From Pseudisothecium myosuroides (Eukaryota; Streptophyta; Bryopsida; Hypnales; Lembophyllaceae): a stretch of DNA of 64,000 nucleotides. The notes under the pieces are model-generated. The model did no database searches and was not told the DNA's origin. It worked only from the letters and a program-made list of their open reading frames with translations. The stretch is taken from the NCBI GenBank assembly GCA_951799445.1, contig OX637295.1:19468001-19532000 (forward strand), in the 5' to 3' direction. A program made the translations under genes and the position numbers. This document shows, one piece after another, positions 38,548 through 50,137 of this stretch; position 1 is the stretch's first letter; each line of letters starts with the position of its first letter.

Positions 38548-38874
38548 TACTAGTTTTAAAGTTTCTCTACATGGAAATTCCCATAATTCAGTGTTGGAAA
38601 GATCAAGCCCAATTGACATTGAGTTGCAGATTTCCTAAGCAGGTGAGTGAATTGAGGTTGATAGACAAAATGATCATAGTTGAAAATGGTAGCTAGACAG
38701 CTGCCTGTAAGCACTTCAGAGCTTGAAAAAAGAGCCTGTCAACATGGGATTGCTTACCACTTTGCACATTGTGAATATTAGCTGCAGGTTATCCAAAATT
38801 TGAATATGACACTCTTGTGATAGCAGTTTGAGAACTCACTGACCCTTCTTGATGACAATCAAAATAAAATGACT

Positions 38875-39069
38875 TTCAGCTGGCGACCGGGCTTGCATCC
38901 TGGGGTCTGTTGTTGGTTTCTTGAGTTTGAGAGGAACTCTCTCTGTTAGTTGTCTGAAAATCTAAATATTGCCGCCGGGGATTTTCTCCTCTGATTCCCT
39001 GTACTGTTTCCCCTTTTAATGGAAATTGTCCTTGTGATTTCAAAAAAATAAAAAAATAAAAAAATAAAA
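38875..39069 (+). mobile_element. SINE-like retroposon with A-rich tail and target duplication
   Basis: AAAATGACT occurs at 38866-38874 and 39070-39078. The insert ends in an A-rich tail of repeated AAAAAAT, as left by target-primed reverse transcription. The body (TGGCGACCGGGCTTGCATCC onward) is GC-richer than its surroundings. Its source (tRNA, 5S or the 3' end of a LINE) is not identified. Confidence 0.65.
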
Positions 39070-39810
39070 AAAATGACTCAAAAATCTAGCATGTATGGTG
39101 CTCAGCAAGTGACTACTGTAGTGACTGCAGCTCCTCACAAATGAAAATAGAGTTAGCCTACATGTCAAACTATGAAGTTGGTTCACGCAATTCAAAGAAA
39201 TGGAGAAGTTATCTTTTGGAATACAAAGCAAAGTAGTGATCACAGAACGAATTTATAGAATTTAGTGCAATATGCTACCTTCAAGATAAACATGCATCAA
39301 CTTTCATTGGCTACTTTGAGAGTGAGTAGTATTAAAAAAAAATAGAAAAGAAAGGATTTTGCAAGTTGTGAAGGATTATTGGGAGTACTATAACACAAAA
39401 CTGACTAAATAGATGCTAATTCCAATGTGGAGAAGTTGCAAACTGGCTATCAAATTCTATTGTTTGTTGCAATTTTGGCTAAAATGTCTCCGTTGAAAGC
39501 CCTTTTTTTACAATGTACTGATAGCGCAAGGATTTTTTTGGTAGAAACTCAGCTAATTTTAGTCAATTTAGGGATTGCTGATGCAAAGCTAACTTTACGT
39601 CAAGATTGTCACTGGCTCGCAGAGCATTTTAATGAACAACATCAATTCCATGTGATTCCTCATTTCACAATCTGACTCCAGGCTCTGGTAAGGTTTAATT
39701 GCACATTAAATTAGGTACATGTTTGGTCCCAGTCCGTGGAAATCGATCAGAAGCAGGCTGAGGGAAGACCCCTGTGTGTTGCATCTCTGGGCTCTGGTGA
39801 AAATAATCTA

Positions 39811-40482
39811 AGGTAGGAGGCTCAGAAATGGAGCATCTAAGGGCTGGTCCGTATTTCCTTGGACGGGAATATTTTTAACTCATTTTTCAGACATAGAGAA
39901 ATTGATGAGGAATCTAACCCAAGTAGTTTCATATTTTTCCGAGCATATTTGAATTACTTAAGAATTTTCAAACGAGTTGGGTCATAGGTCCCTATTTGTG
40001 ACTCTAGGTCTTTCATAAACGGTTCACTTGCAATTCTAGATAAAAATGGGGAAAGCAAAGAGAATATTTGGCTCTCGCAATTAATAATGCTTTTTTCCTT
40101 GATTCATTCAATGACTATACTAGTCAATTTTAGAACCAACTCATGTCCAGGGCTTTTTTTCTCATTTTTGAAGAAGTGCCATAGTGGCGATATAAAATGT
40201 TACAGTGGTGCTCCAAATTGCAACATTCATCCACTTATTGGATGCATAGTATGGTTTTCATCCACAATTAGGCAATTTCATCTAATATTTTTTTAAATTT
40301 CAAAGTTGTCTGGCGATTTCATCCAATTTTTTGGGCATTTTTTATAACCTTTTTTAGCCAGATTTTTTTTTCTGGTGCAATCTGGCACTAGAAAGCCCAA
40401 AAGAAAGCCCTGCTCATGTCCATTTCACAACCATTTATAGGGTCCATTCTTAATGCCCACTCTGTTTTACAACCTCCTACCT
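39811..40482. mobile_element. Family-F MITE hosting a nested hAT-like MITE
   Basis: The left end AGGTAGGAGGCTCAGAAATG and the right end AACCTCCTACCT are inverted and TA-flanked. The element contains the complete hAT-like insertion at 40148-40412; without it and one copy of its target duplication the host would be about 400 bp. Confidence 0.7.
40148..40412. mobile_element. hAT-like MITE with perfect 8-bp target duplication (265 bp)
   Basis: CTCATGTC is repeated at 40140-40147 and 40413-40420. The ends are CAGGGCTTT and AAAGCCCTG-like (AAGAAAGCCCTG). CAGGG ends and 8-bp duplications are the hAT signature. It matches 35473-35752 internally. Confidence 0.85.
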
Positions 40483-40758
40483 TACACTAAATAAGTTAGT
40501 AAAAATCAGGTTGTCCCTCACGAATTTCTCAACATTTTACACTAACTTATGTAAATATGTATTGAGAAGAATCCCTCCCCAAGACCCCTAGTTTGCCATT
40601 CAGAAGTCTGCTTTTGGAGGTCATGATCTTTGAATTGGTTTACATTGCCAAGAGGGCATGAAATGGTAAAAAATTAGAATAAGAATTTTAAAAATTACTC
40701 CCAAGAGTACTTTTTAACAAGGATCCCAAGAATTTCAGTCCAACTCACCTCCTAGAGG

Positions 40759-40986
40759 TTAACCCAGTAAGGACACCGCGGACCATAAGTGTCCGATGAA
40801 TGACAAGGGATTCTCCAATGTAGAACAGAACTACAACTATTCATCCTTAGAGTTTTTTGTGGAAAGTGGAGAACATTTACAGTAGCTTGACTTCCAAGGA
40901 ATACTTTTGGATTTTTTATTCCAATGACTCTCACGGTTATACAATGCATGATTTTCAAGGTCACCCCCTGCGTCCTTACAGGGTTA
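40759..40986 (+). mobile_element. Family-D TTAA MITE, intact reference copy (228 bp)
   Basis: The left flank is TTAA, followed by CCCAGTAAGGACACC; the right end is GCGTCCTTACAGGG, followed by TTAA. Reverse-complementing the right end gives CCCTGTAAGGACGC, a good inverted match of about 14 bp. It is the uninterrupted form of the copies at 12278-12702, 12438-12635 and 46801-47016. Confidence 0.8.
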
Positions 40987-41637
40987 ATTTGACTATAATT
41001 TTGAAGGCTCAAAATTTAAGGAATTTTCTATCATATAGAAAAAAATACGTTCCTCGTCGTTGGACCTTCTTAAAGACCCTCAACCTCTCATTTCATAATC
41101 AAAAACCATTTTTCAAGAACTTCTCAATCTCAGCCAATTAAAACCTTCAAATATTTTGCCCTCTCACCTTTGAATCTGGTGTAAACTAGGCCGAACGTCC
41201 ACCCATTCTTGTCCCTCTATCCAATTCCATCATGATGTAGGGTGCACATTTGCTTAGTAAGAATGTACTTTGAATCGAGTTTTCGTTCAAATTTGCATGC
41301 GAACCATGCTTCATAATCACTTTCACTTTGATCACTTTCTGCATTGCACAAAATAAATGAAATACAAAAGCATCAAAGTGTAGGACAGGTGGAATCTTTG
41401 AGGAGTAACTGAAGGGAGTAAATGACGAGATGCCACGGGGCCTTGTGCAATTCGTTGATCAACGAGTTTGGAGTGACACGTGCTCATATTGTAGCAACTT
41501 CGACAAGAACGTCTTTCTGCGTCACCAAGGGGCTGTCAGAGTTGGTATCAGAAAAGCCTATCAGGAAGTTTGTTTGAGGCACCTATTACCGTCCTTATTC
41601 CCCCGCTTGAACGCCGCGGTGGACGTTTTGTGAAGTT

Positions 41638-41899
41638 ACGACACCTAAAATCAACCGTTTAAGCAATTCAACTTGTTGTATAGGAAAGCTTTTTGTGAGG
41701 TCTGTTGGTAGTCCAAAGGGGATTCTAGATTCTCTAAGAATGCATTTTTTGGACACCGTATGAATAAACTATGATTATTCAAAGTGCTAGAAATAGGTGT
41801 TTCTAAAACTGACCGTAGACTCTCATGAATAGTGGGAGTATATTTTAGGCAAAAATATGTAGGGGTTGGTTCTACAAAGGAATAGAAATTGGCTGTAGT
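41638..41899. mobile_element. TA-flanked MITE, older copy of the 60975-61232 family
   Basis: It starts ACGACACCTAAAATC and ends GGCTGTAGT before TA. It aligns throughout with 60975-61232, sharing TTAAGCAATTCAAC, GGATTCTAGATTCTC, TGAATAAACTATGA and CAAAGTGCT. Confidence 0.6.
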
Positions 41900-43068
41900 T
41901 ATCTTAGTCAAACTTGAAAATCCCCCACTTTGTATCCTCTACTCAGCAGACACCTTACATAAAGGTTAGATTCCACACCTTGTTGTCAAAATAATTTAAT
42001 TATGGCATATGGACAATTTGGTAGCTTCATCCGATTTTCTTGGCTTTCGGCATGTTGCTCTTCCTAATTTTTCGACACTTTGATGAAATGAGTTGATTTT
42101 TCCTATTCATATGTGAATGTGTTCATTTTTTTTAAATTTTCTCAGAAATAATTTTTGAATATTCAAAATTTTCAACAATTAAATTTTCTCAGATTTTCAA
42201 AAATAGTTGTACAATTTTTTACATTTAAGAAATGCTCCAATTTTTCCTTAATTATTTACGAAATTGACCTGCACATAGTTAATTTATTAGTGAACTTTTT
42301 ATCCTTTAGTGAAAATTTCAAGTTATCATGAATTTCTAAAGAAAAAATGAAGAATATTCATATGCCAAATACACAACAAACTCAAAAGTTTAAAACTTTC
42401 AAAGCTGAAGTTAATTCTAGTATTTAATATTGTAGTACTGAAAAAAATTCCGTGTCACTCTGTACTTAGGAATGTAGTTATAGATATTCACTTTCAAACT
42501 TTAATAAAATTCTTATTTCTAGGAAATTTTTATAATTTCTAAGAAGAGTAGAAATCACACTTTAAGAAGCTTCATTTTGCAAGTTTTACTTGGAACTTAT
42601 TTTTTGAAAGAATTAATTTTGAATGTCAAAATCAAGTAATTGCTATAAGTATTGAAATACATTGTATAGGTGTATCATTTTTGGTTAAATTATCCCATAT
42701 AAAATGAAAATCCAATTGATGTGACTTGAATTTAATTTAGCCATATGGATTTAGCATCAATACATTTGAAAAAAAAAATTGGATAAAAATCATAAATTCT
42801 TCAAATTGCAGAAGAGACTATTTGACCATTGAAAAGTTATTTTTTGTCCTCAACTTCTTTGAGGAATTAAGCAAGATGATGTGCCTTTATGTATTAAAGG
42901 ACAACATTGATTTTTTTGCATATAGGCAAAATTGACAATTGCAATTAGGAGTCATCACAATCAATAGAATGGATTTCAAAGGCATGAAAAGAAAGATATA
43001 AATTATCAACATGAAATTCTAATGAGCACCTATACATTTTATAATTATAAAAGTTTATATTTCCAAGA
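41900..43068. other. AT-rich intergenic stretch, nothing recognised
   Basis: No ORF, paired repeat end or RNA gene could be supported. Confidence 0.4.
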
Positions 43069-43079
43069 TTGTTTTTGTT

Positions 43080-43315
43080 TTTTGAAACATATGACCTTCA
43101 AGGGCCGCAACAAGGACAAACCTCTGACATGCCATGGCAATCCATGGACTTAATCCCTGTCAAGACCAAGTGGAGGGACAAACCAACTCCTTGTGCGCCA
43201 GCACAAAGAGTCCCCACACGAGCAATGTTGGCATGGGGAATGGAACCAGGAACCTTGTGGATTCCGACGGAAGTCCCTACCACCTAGTTATCACCTAGGG
43301 TAGTTTAAGGTCATT
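43080..43315 (-). mobile_element. Possible tRNA-derived SINE (minus strand)
   Basis: On the minus strand, TGATAACTAGGTGGTAGG resembles a pol III A box, and GGTTCCTGGTTCCATTCC, about 35 nt on, resembles a B box. The spacing suits a tRNA-like promoter. The block is markedly GC-richer than its flanks. No tail or target duplication was found. The open frames on both strands here are probably accidental. Confidence 0.35.
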
Positions 43316-45900
43316 GCGAGCCCCCCAAGATTGGTTTTAGGGTGCATGGTTGGGACTAAATGCCATCACCTTGAATTATTACTTTAAATGTTGACTAATT
43401 TGGATTCTCACCTGGGTTACACATCTTAAAACATTCTATAGTCAATTTTTCTTAAAAAAATATTAAGTAGAGGTTGCATTTAATGGTTTGCAATATATAA
43501 CTTTTGATTGAAATTCATCATTAAATTGTTGTTCTAAGTTGCATTTGTATCTCAAATCTTCACATTCTTTAAGATCTAAAAATTTGTATTGTTCCTTAGC
43601 CGGTTTCCTTCACAAATTATGGAGCATATTATTACTTATACAAAAGGCTCTTTTGTGATAATTTCTAGTATATTTGAGTCAAGTAGTTCTATGGTTTTTA
43701 GATATTTTTTTCAACAAAAATGGACATGAAGTGTGTAAGAGGTTGGAGTACCATTCGATTGTTTACAATATATTAAAATCTTGATATAGCCCAATACATT
43801 ATTTGCAAAAATCTCACTCTTATGTACATACATAAGACATGAAATCAAATAATAACATCTAAGCAACTATTACATTTGTACTATTTTTACAATATTGACA
43901 ATCACGCCCAATATTAAACCTATTATTATCAAGATGTCTTTTTCAAATGCATCTACATCTTATAAATACCAAAATCCACCAATACTTTGGTTAAAAAAAT
44001 CCAAAAAAAATCCAAAATCCAATGTTAAACAAAAAAATAAAAAATCACAGGCTACAATAAATATAAATTTGAAGTAATAGATTTTAGTAGATAGAGCCCC
44101 CAGCTTTATATAGGTATATAGTCTAAGAGTTGCTAGTCTACTAGATCCTTTAGATCTGAATGCAAGGCCCTTTATAAATAGTTTTTAAATTTATACCGAC
44201 CATTAAAATATTAGAATTTTCTATTCTTAACAATCCAAACCAATTCATAGCTGCAACAAAAAGTGTATTAGTGTTGTGACAAAATAATGACATTTTTTGC
44301 TAGGATCTAAACAATATCACTAAATATATATTCTTGGGGGCTTAGAACAATTTCTTTTAATATCTTTATTTTACCTAAGTAGAAAAAGGTTTCAAAAGTT
44401 TTCAAGATTTTAAACATTATCAAAAACACTGAATTAGATTAATTTTTGAATGCCCACAATTTTTTTTTATAAACAACGGAATGCTCAATGGAGGCTTCCT
44501 AAAGACAAGAAGATAATTGTTTTATGAAATGCTTTGTGAAATTGATATTTCTTTATAAAAAGACATTGTTTTCAAATTTTCAATATCAAAGTGTCATTTT
44601 TGCTCCAAAGATGATAATAAAAATTCCAAACTTGCAACTTCAACCATGTGAAACTCCATAAATCAAGATTTTTTACATTGATTTTTCCTTACTTTTAGTG
44701 TTTTAATAAAAAAATTCTTGTTCTTTAATTTTCTTCGAGACCTTAAATAAGATCATTCCCGGGATCATTCCTCTAATAATTAATTATAGAAAAGGCAAAA
44801 AAACTAAATTGTAGTTATGACTAAATGGGAAAAATTATCATTCAATCACCCTACACTATATGAGTTTCTACATAAATTGCGTTGTGAACCCACATTTTGA
44901 CAAATAATTCAATTGTACATTCACCTAATTTCATCTTGAAATGATAATAAGGCTTAATGGATTCCTTTGGATGACTTCAAAGAGCAATGCAAGTCGTAAA
45001 TAGATAATTTTTATCCATTTTATTTTCGGAAGTCGAATGAATACATTTGCAATGGATGGTATCAAAAATTTTCTTATTATCATATTTATTGACTTCACTA
45101 CAAGATAGATGATCAATCCATGCATCACCTTGTAGTATGTTATAACAACTTCTAGCCCTTTGCTTTTGATATAAATTTTAGCTATAAAATTATCATTTTA
45201 AAATTTGAGACCAACTTGTGAATGACAATCAAGCCTTGTTTCTCTTCCAATTTGAGGAGAGATAGTAGAACTCCAACCATTTATTTTTGTGACTAGTGTA
45301 TATGAAGAGAAATTTCACACTAGGTTCTATAATTATTTTAGAGTAGATATGGCAAGTGACATTTGTTAGAAGGGAGATTCTATATCACCTAACAATTCTC
45401 AAAAATTAAAATAACCCTCTTAATGAATGGTGTACATTTGTAGCAAAATGGTAAAAACTACCATTTTTTAGGACGGTGATATAGGAATGAATATTTTAAA
45501 AATTCAATTGTTAAACTACTATAGAATTTGTAGAATTTTTTTTGAACTTTGATCACATAGATTGATAAATTATAGCATTTGATTTACAAAGAAGGTTTAT
45601 TTTACTTTGCTTGTTAAAATCAACAAACTTTAATTCCTCTTGGAATGAGATTTTTACGCTACTTATATTTTTTGTGACATATATATTTTCAATATCATAT
45701 TAGCTCTACACTTGCCAAATTTTAGAAGTAGAAGAAGACTTTTGCACATATGATTCCATCTTTCAAATGTAAAAAATACAATTTTTATTTATATAAAAAA
45801 AAATTGAGTAAAAGATTTTAAAGTTTGATTTCATGAGAGAGCCCCATCCTTCATAAGTTGTTGCAAGGATAGGGAGCTTCTCGCAAAGCCTTTTTTTGCA
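43316..45900. other. AT-rich intergenic stretch, nothing recognised
   Basis: Only short ORFs without motifs; no paired repeat ends. Confidence 0.4.
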
Positions 45901-45936
45901 GGTGGTTTCTTCTAAAAAACTAACTTTTGATCTTAG

Positions 45937-46500
45937 TCTTGAAAAAACTCTAAAAGTGTCCTATGATCATACAAACTTGCACTTGAATGTCTTATATAGT
46001 ATAGAAAATATGTACAAATTATAAGAAAATTTACTCCTTCTACTAGAGAGTTGTAGAAGATTTAGTATACTTTGACTAATGTGACTAATGTGATCAATGC
46101 TCTTCTAGGGCATTAGTCATATTAATCACAACGTACTAAATCTTCAACAACACCTACTTCTTGATTCACAAAATTATCCAAGAAATCCAAAAGTTGCAAT
46201 AAATTTTAAAGAGACATCTTAACATATGGAATTATATATGACAACTTCAAATTTTATTTATTTTTGGATTGGGAGTTAAAACAAACCAAAAATTCTGAAA
46301 AAATCTTAAAATGTTCCATAATCACACAAACTTGCACCTAGGCGTCTTACATAGTATAAAAAATATATACAAACTCTAAAAATATTTAACTCCTCCATTC
46401 AAGAGTTGTAGAACATTAAGTACATTGTGACTAATGTGACTAATATATCGTTGTAGGGCATAGTTACAGTAGTCACAACATATTAAATCATCTACAACAT
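45937..46500. repeat. Tandem duplication (about 350-bp period), each unit ending in a hairpin
   Basis: Units from about 45937 and 46293 share TGAAAAAA-CT-TAAAA, ACAAACTTGCAC, AGTATA-AAA and GAGTTGTAGAA. Each ends with an inverted repeat: GTTGTAGAAGATTTAGTA...GTGACTAATG pairs with CATTAGTCA...TACTAAATCTTCAACAAC in unit 1. Unit 2 is similar but more decayed. Confidence 0.65.
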
Positions 46501-46800
46501 TTATCTCTTGATTTACTTACCTCTTGCTTCACAAATGTGACTACAGCTTCCACGTTGGCATTGTTGCCACCACGTTGGCCCCCTGACTTGTCAAAACACG
46601 GAATCCAATGATGAAAAGAGGCCGTGAAGTTCCCTTGTTCAAACCAAAATTCTATTGGGGTAGAAGATGAATCTATAGGCCCCACGCCTCTGCATGTGCA
46701 ACTACAATGTTGTTGGAGGGTGAATTTCACCTAGTTGTTCCATCCATCTCAAAAATCTGTTGGCAAGGCTATTTTAGCGATGGGCAAGAGATGCTCTTAA

Positions 46801-47016
46801 TCCTTAAAAGACATGCTAGTGACCATAGTTTTTATCCCTTTTGATATTGAATGAATCATTGGTTTAAAAGAAAATCTGAAAGCACTCGTTGGAAGTCAAA
46901 CTACTGTACAAGACCTTTCCTTTTTACAAAAAATCTCAAGGATGAATAGTTGCACTATTGTCCTACATAGAAGGATTCTCTATCATTCATTGGTTGAATA
47001 ACAATTGCAACATCCT
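46801..47016 (-). mobile_element. Family-D TTAA MITE sharing its right TTAA with a family-B element
   Basis: It follows TTAA (46797-46800), starts TCCTTAAAAGACATGC and aligns in reverse with 40759-40986 (CACTCGTTGGAAGTCAAACT and ATCATTCATTGG segments). Its right end runs directly into TTAA at 47017-47020, which is also the left TTAA of the next element. Confidence 0.65.
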
Positions 47017-47020
47017 TTAA

Positions 47021-47834
47021 CCCCTAAATGCCCAAGACCTTTTTTTTTAGCTTCTTGATATTTGTTGTAATTTGAACAAAAACCCAACAACTTGATAAGT
47101 TTTATTAATTTTTTTGAAATTGTAACCGTACAAATTCAAACTAGACATGTTAGAGATCAAATGGGAAAAAACACACAACAATATCACTTACTGATTGAAA
47201 GATTATAATGTTTGATCACGTGGGGGTTGAAACTACAAAAGTGGCACTTTCTACCAACGTAGGTGGCACTTGACTCTCGGTCTCCTTCCTAGGTTAAATC
47301 GTCCGCGTGAGCCGGACTGATTTTCTTTCCTTGTTTTTTACTTGTGTTTTTTAATGCAATGGTCACCTTCCCCCACCAAAAAAAACAACAACTACAAAAG
47401 TGATTTGAAGTCTTTCAAAATTCTTTGCACATGTCAAATCGAAAAAATTGGTTACCAAAAAAATATTAGTTTGAAGGGCCTAACATGCGTAACTTCAATC
47501 AATTTACGACTTTTAAAAAAAACTATTTTACAAATTTTTTAAATGAATTTCTAATGTGATTTCCCCTGCCAAATGTAGTATATTTGAGGCTCATTTCCAA
47601 GAGCCTAATACACTAAAAAAATCAAGATTTGCAATCACTGGGACACCCTTGCACAAAATCTTGAATAAGATAATCATAATCCATCATTTTCAAAATCGAA
47701 TTTTTGCTGCTAAAATTTGACTTCAAAAAGAATTTTTCAAAAATATAAACTACTAAAAATATTAATTTGGTAAGGTTTTATTTAGCTTCAAAGTATTATG
47801 GACACCAAAATTTGGTGCCTTGCGCATTTAGAGG
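47021..47834 (+). mobile_element. Family-B TTAA element, with a SINE inserted inside
   Basis: TTAA at 47017-47020 and 47835-47838. The left end is CCCCTAAATGCCCAAG and the reverse-complemented right end CCTCTAAATGCGCAAG. It is 814 bp, including a 146-bp SINE-like insert at 47244-47389. A sister copy lies at 48175-48813. Confidence 0.8.
47244..47389 (+). mobile_element. SINE-like insertion with 13-bp target duplication
   Basis: AACTACAAAAGTG is present at 47231-47243 and again at 47390-47402. The insert ends in an A-rich tail (ACCAAAAAAAACAAC). TACCAACGTAGGTGG and AGGTTAAATCGTCC loosely fit tRNA-like A and B boxes. The sister family-B element at 48175-48813 lacks the insert, so it is an empty-site paralogue. 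Confidence 0.75.
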
Positions 47835-48174
47835 TTAAGGGTTAAGCAGTTAAACCTCGTTGGAAACGTAATGGAACTTATCAAATACGGAGTAAGGTAG
47901 AAGTACTTGTTTTCAACAGCCCCACTCCATACTGGTTATATAGGATCACCTATGCTCAACAACACTCGCATGCACAATTCATCAAAAAAGATTCTCTGTT
48001 TATACCTTCTCGTCCATTCATCTCTCTTATTTCCTTGCTTAGGGAGACGTGCCAAAGCTAATCGTTATAGGTGAGTTCATGAAACCGGAATGATTTTGAA
48101 TGAAAACCCCTTGAATAAAACATTCATTCTTGTAAAAAAAATTCGTTTTATTTTCCATTCTTCCTCATCCTTAT

Positions 48175-48813
48175 CCCCTAAATGCCCAAGACCTGTTTTG
48201 AGCTTCCTAGAATTTGTTCTAAATTGAACAAAATGACAACATTTTGATAAGTTGTATCAATTTTTTTAAAAATTGTAACCGTACAAAATTCAAACTAGAC
48301 ATGTTAGAGATCTTGTAGGAAAAGAAAACACAACAATATCACTTATAAAGTGAAAGATTATAACGTTTGACCATGAGGGTGCTAAAATTGCAAAAATCTT
48401 TCAATCTTCTTTACACAAGTCAAATCTAAAAAGTTGGTGACCAAAAAAATATGAGGTTAAAGGGCCTAACATGTATAACCCCAATCAATTTATGGTTTCT
48501 TAAAATCTACTCTAGAATTTTTTTAAATGAATTTTGAATGTGATTTTTTCTCCAAGATCTAGTGAATTTGAGGCTCATTTCTAAGAGCTCTCAACACTAC
48601 AAGAAGTCAAGATTGCACTAGGTACCCTTGCACAAAATCGTGAATAGAAAAATCATTATCATTTATTTTCAAGATCGTATTTGCAATGCTAAAACTAGAC
48701 TTCAAGAAGAACTTTCTAAAAATATAAACTACTAAAAATAACAATTTGGTTAGGCTTTATTTAACGTGGAAGTTTTGCAAACACCAGATTCTGGTGCCTT
48801 GGGCAGTTAGGGG
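48175..48813 (+). mobile_element. Family-B element flanked by TTAT
   Basis: The left end CCCCTAAATGCCCAAG and the right end TTGGGCAGTTAGGGG match the family-B termini. Both flanks read TTAT (48171-48174, 48814-48817) rather than TTAA. It is 639 bp and aligns with 47021-47834 once the SINE is removed. Confidence 0.75.
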
Positions 48814-49354
48814 TTATGTTTGCACACATTGAGCTCAATTTCTCAACAAACTTCCCATATCCTACACGCTGAAATGCGTAAGTTATCAGAAATAGGTCCT
48901 TCTACCTTAGTACTTAGGTCACGTTCTCCATCACCATCACATGCGCCTCCGCCATCTCCCATTTTCTTAATCTTTTGGCTATGGCCGCAATTTTCGAGAC
49001 CGACATCACGTTCCTCGTAGCTGTTTTCAGTTGTGTTCATGCCACCGTGTCGCTTTGAAAAGCAAAAGCAATTTCGTTTACTGCCAATCACGAAACACGG
49101 TGCCATTGGTTTAAGATTCCGTGAAGGAATGTTGGTGCTGAGGAGTGTTGTGAATGTGACGCAATAGATGGAATATTATGCATTAGCAAAAGTGCAGGCG
49201 CGGCGGCGGTGGCATCACGCGACTCGGTGCAGCAAACGGACGACTCCTGTTTAGTCACGTTGAATTGCGAGCCACGCCGTCGAAGCAGCGCAGTTTCAGT
49301 TCGAAGGCCACTGACACCTTTGTTCAGTCAGCTGCTAGGCTAAGGAATAACTGA

Positions 49355-50137
49355 ACCGTCTTCGTTTCGTCCACGAGAACTCGCTTAGCCGCAGCTGCTG
49401 CTGTTGCGCTCTGTTTTTTGAAGAAGCGCAAGCAAGCAAGAATTCCGGAATTTTTTCTCTTCAGGTTTGAATACATTTCCGTGATTTCGTAGGTTTCTCG
49501 CTCTTTCCCTAGCATTTGGATTTCAGGCGCTTAATCGAATTTATTTTTTGACTTTTGGTGTAGTTGTCAAGCTATAGTGAACGGGAACTTGAGAAAGGAG
49601 CTTACGTAGGAGCGAATACTATCGTCTTGGTTTCGTACACAAGAACACGAGTAGCCGCCGCCGCCGCTGCTGTTGCGCTCTGTTTTTTTTGAAGAAGCGC
49701 AAGCAAGCAAGCATTCCGGATTTTTTATTCTCTTCAGGTTTGAATACATTTCCGTGATTTCGTAGGTTTCTCTTTCCCTAGCATTTGGATTTCAGGCTTA
49801 ATCGAATCGATTTATGACTTTTGGTGTAGTTGTCAAGCTATAGTGAACGGGAAGTTGAGAAAGGAGCTTTTGTAGGAGCGAGTACTGCTTAGGTGCAAGC
49901 ACGCGCTTGCAAGTGTTTTGAATTAGGCGTTCGTTTCCTGCAAGAGAGATTGAATTGGTGTATCCCTAGCATCTGGATTTCAGACGCTTAATCGCATTCA
50001 TTTCCTGGCTTTTTGCGTAGTTGGCAGGCTAAAGGGAACAGGAATGTGAGAAAGAAAGCTTTTGTGTTTTGAAAAGAAAGCTTTTGTGTTTTGAATTAGA
50101 CGTTCGGTTCCTGCAAGAGAGATTGGATTGGTGTAGT
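49355..50137. repeat. Tandem repeats upstream of the Mpv17-family gene
   Basis: Two units of about 268 bp (49355-49622, 49623-49889) share GAAGAAGCGCAAGCAAGCAA, CTCTTCAGGTTTGAATACAT, CCCTAGCATTTGGATTTCAG and GTCAAGCTATAGTGAACGGG. A third, partial and more diverged unit is at 49958-50065. A shorter motif (TTCCTGCAAGAGAGATTG) occurs near 49935 and 50115. The GC content is higher than in the DNA to the left, as expected close to a gene. Effect on expression unknown. Confidence 0.75.

Noticed and set aside
43069..43287. 72-codon frame in the GC-rich island
   Set aside because: Both strands are open; the better reading is a tRNA-like repeat rather than protein.
48843..49106. 87-codon minus-strand frame upstream of the Mpv17-family gene
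   Set aside because: Starts with an ordinary-looking leader but has no domain and no in-phase continuation. It is equally open on the opposite strand over part of its length.
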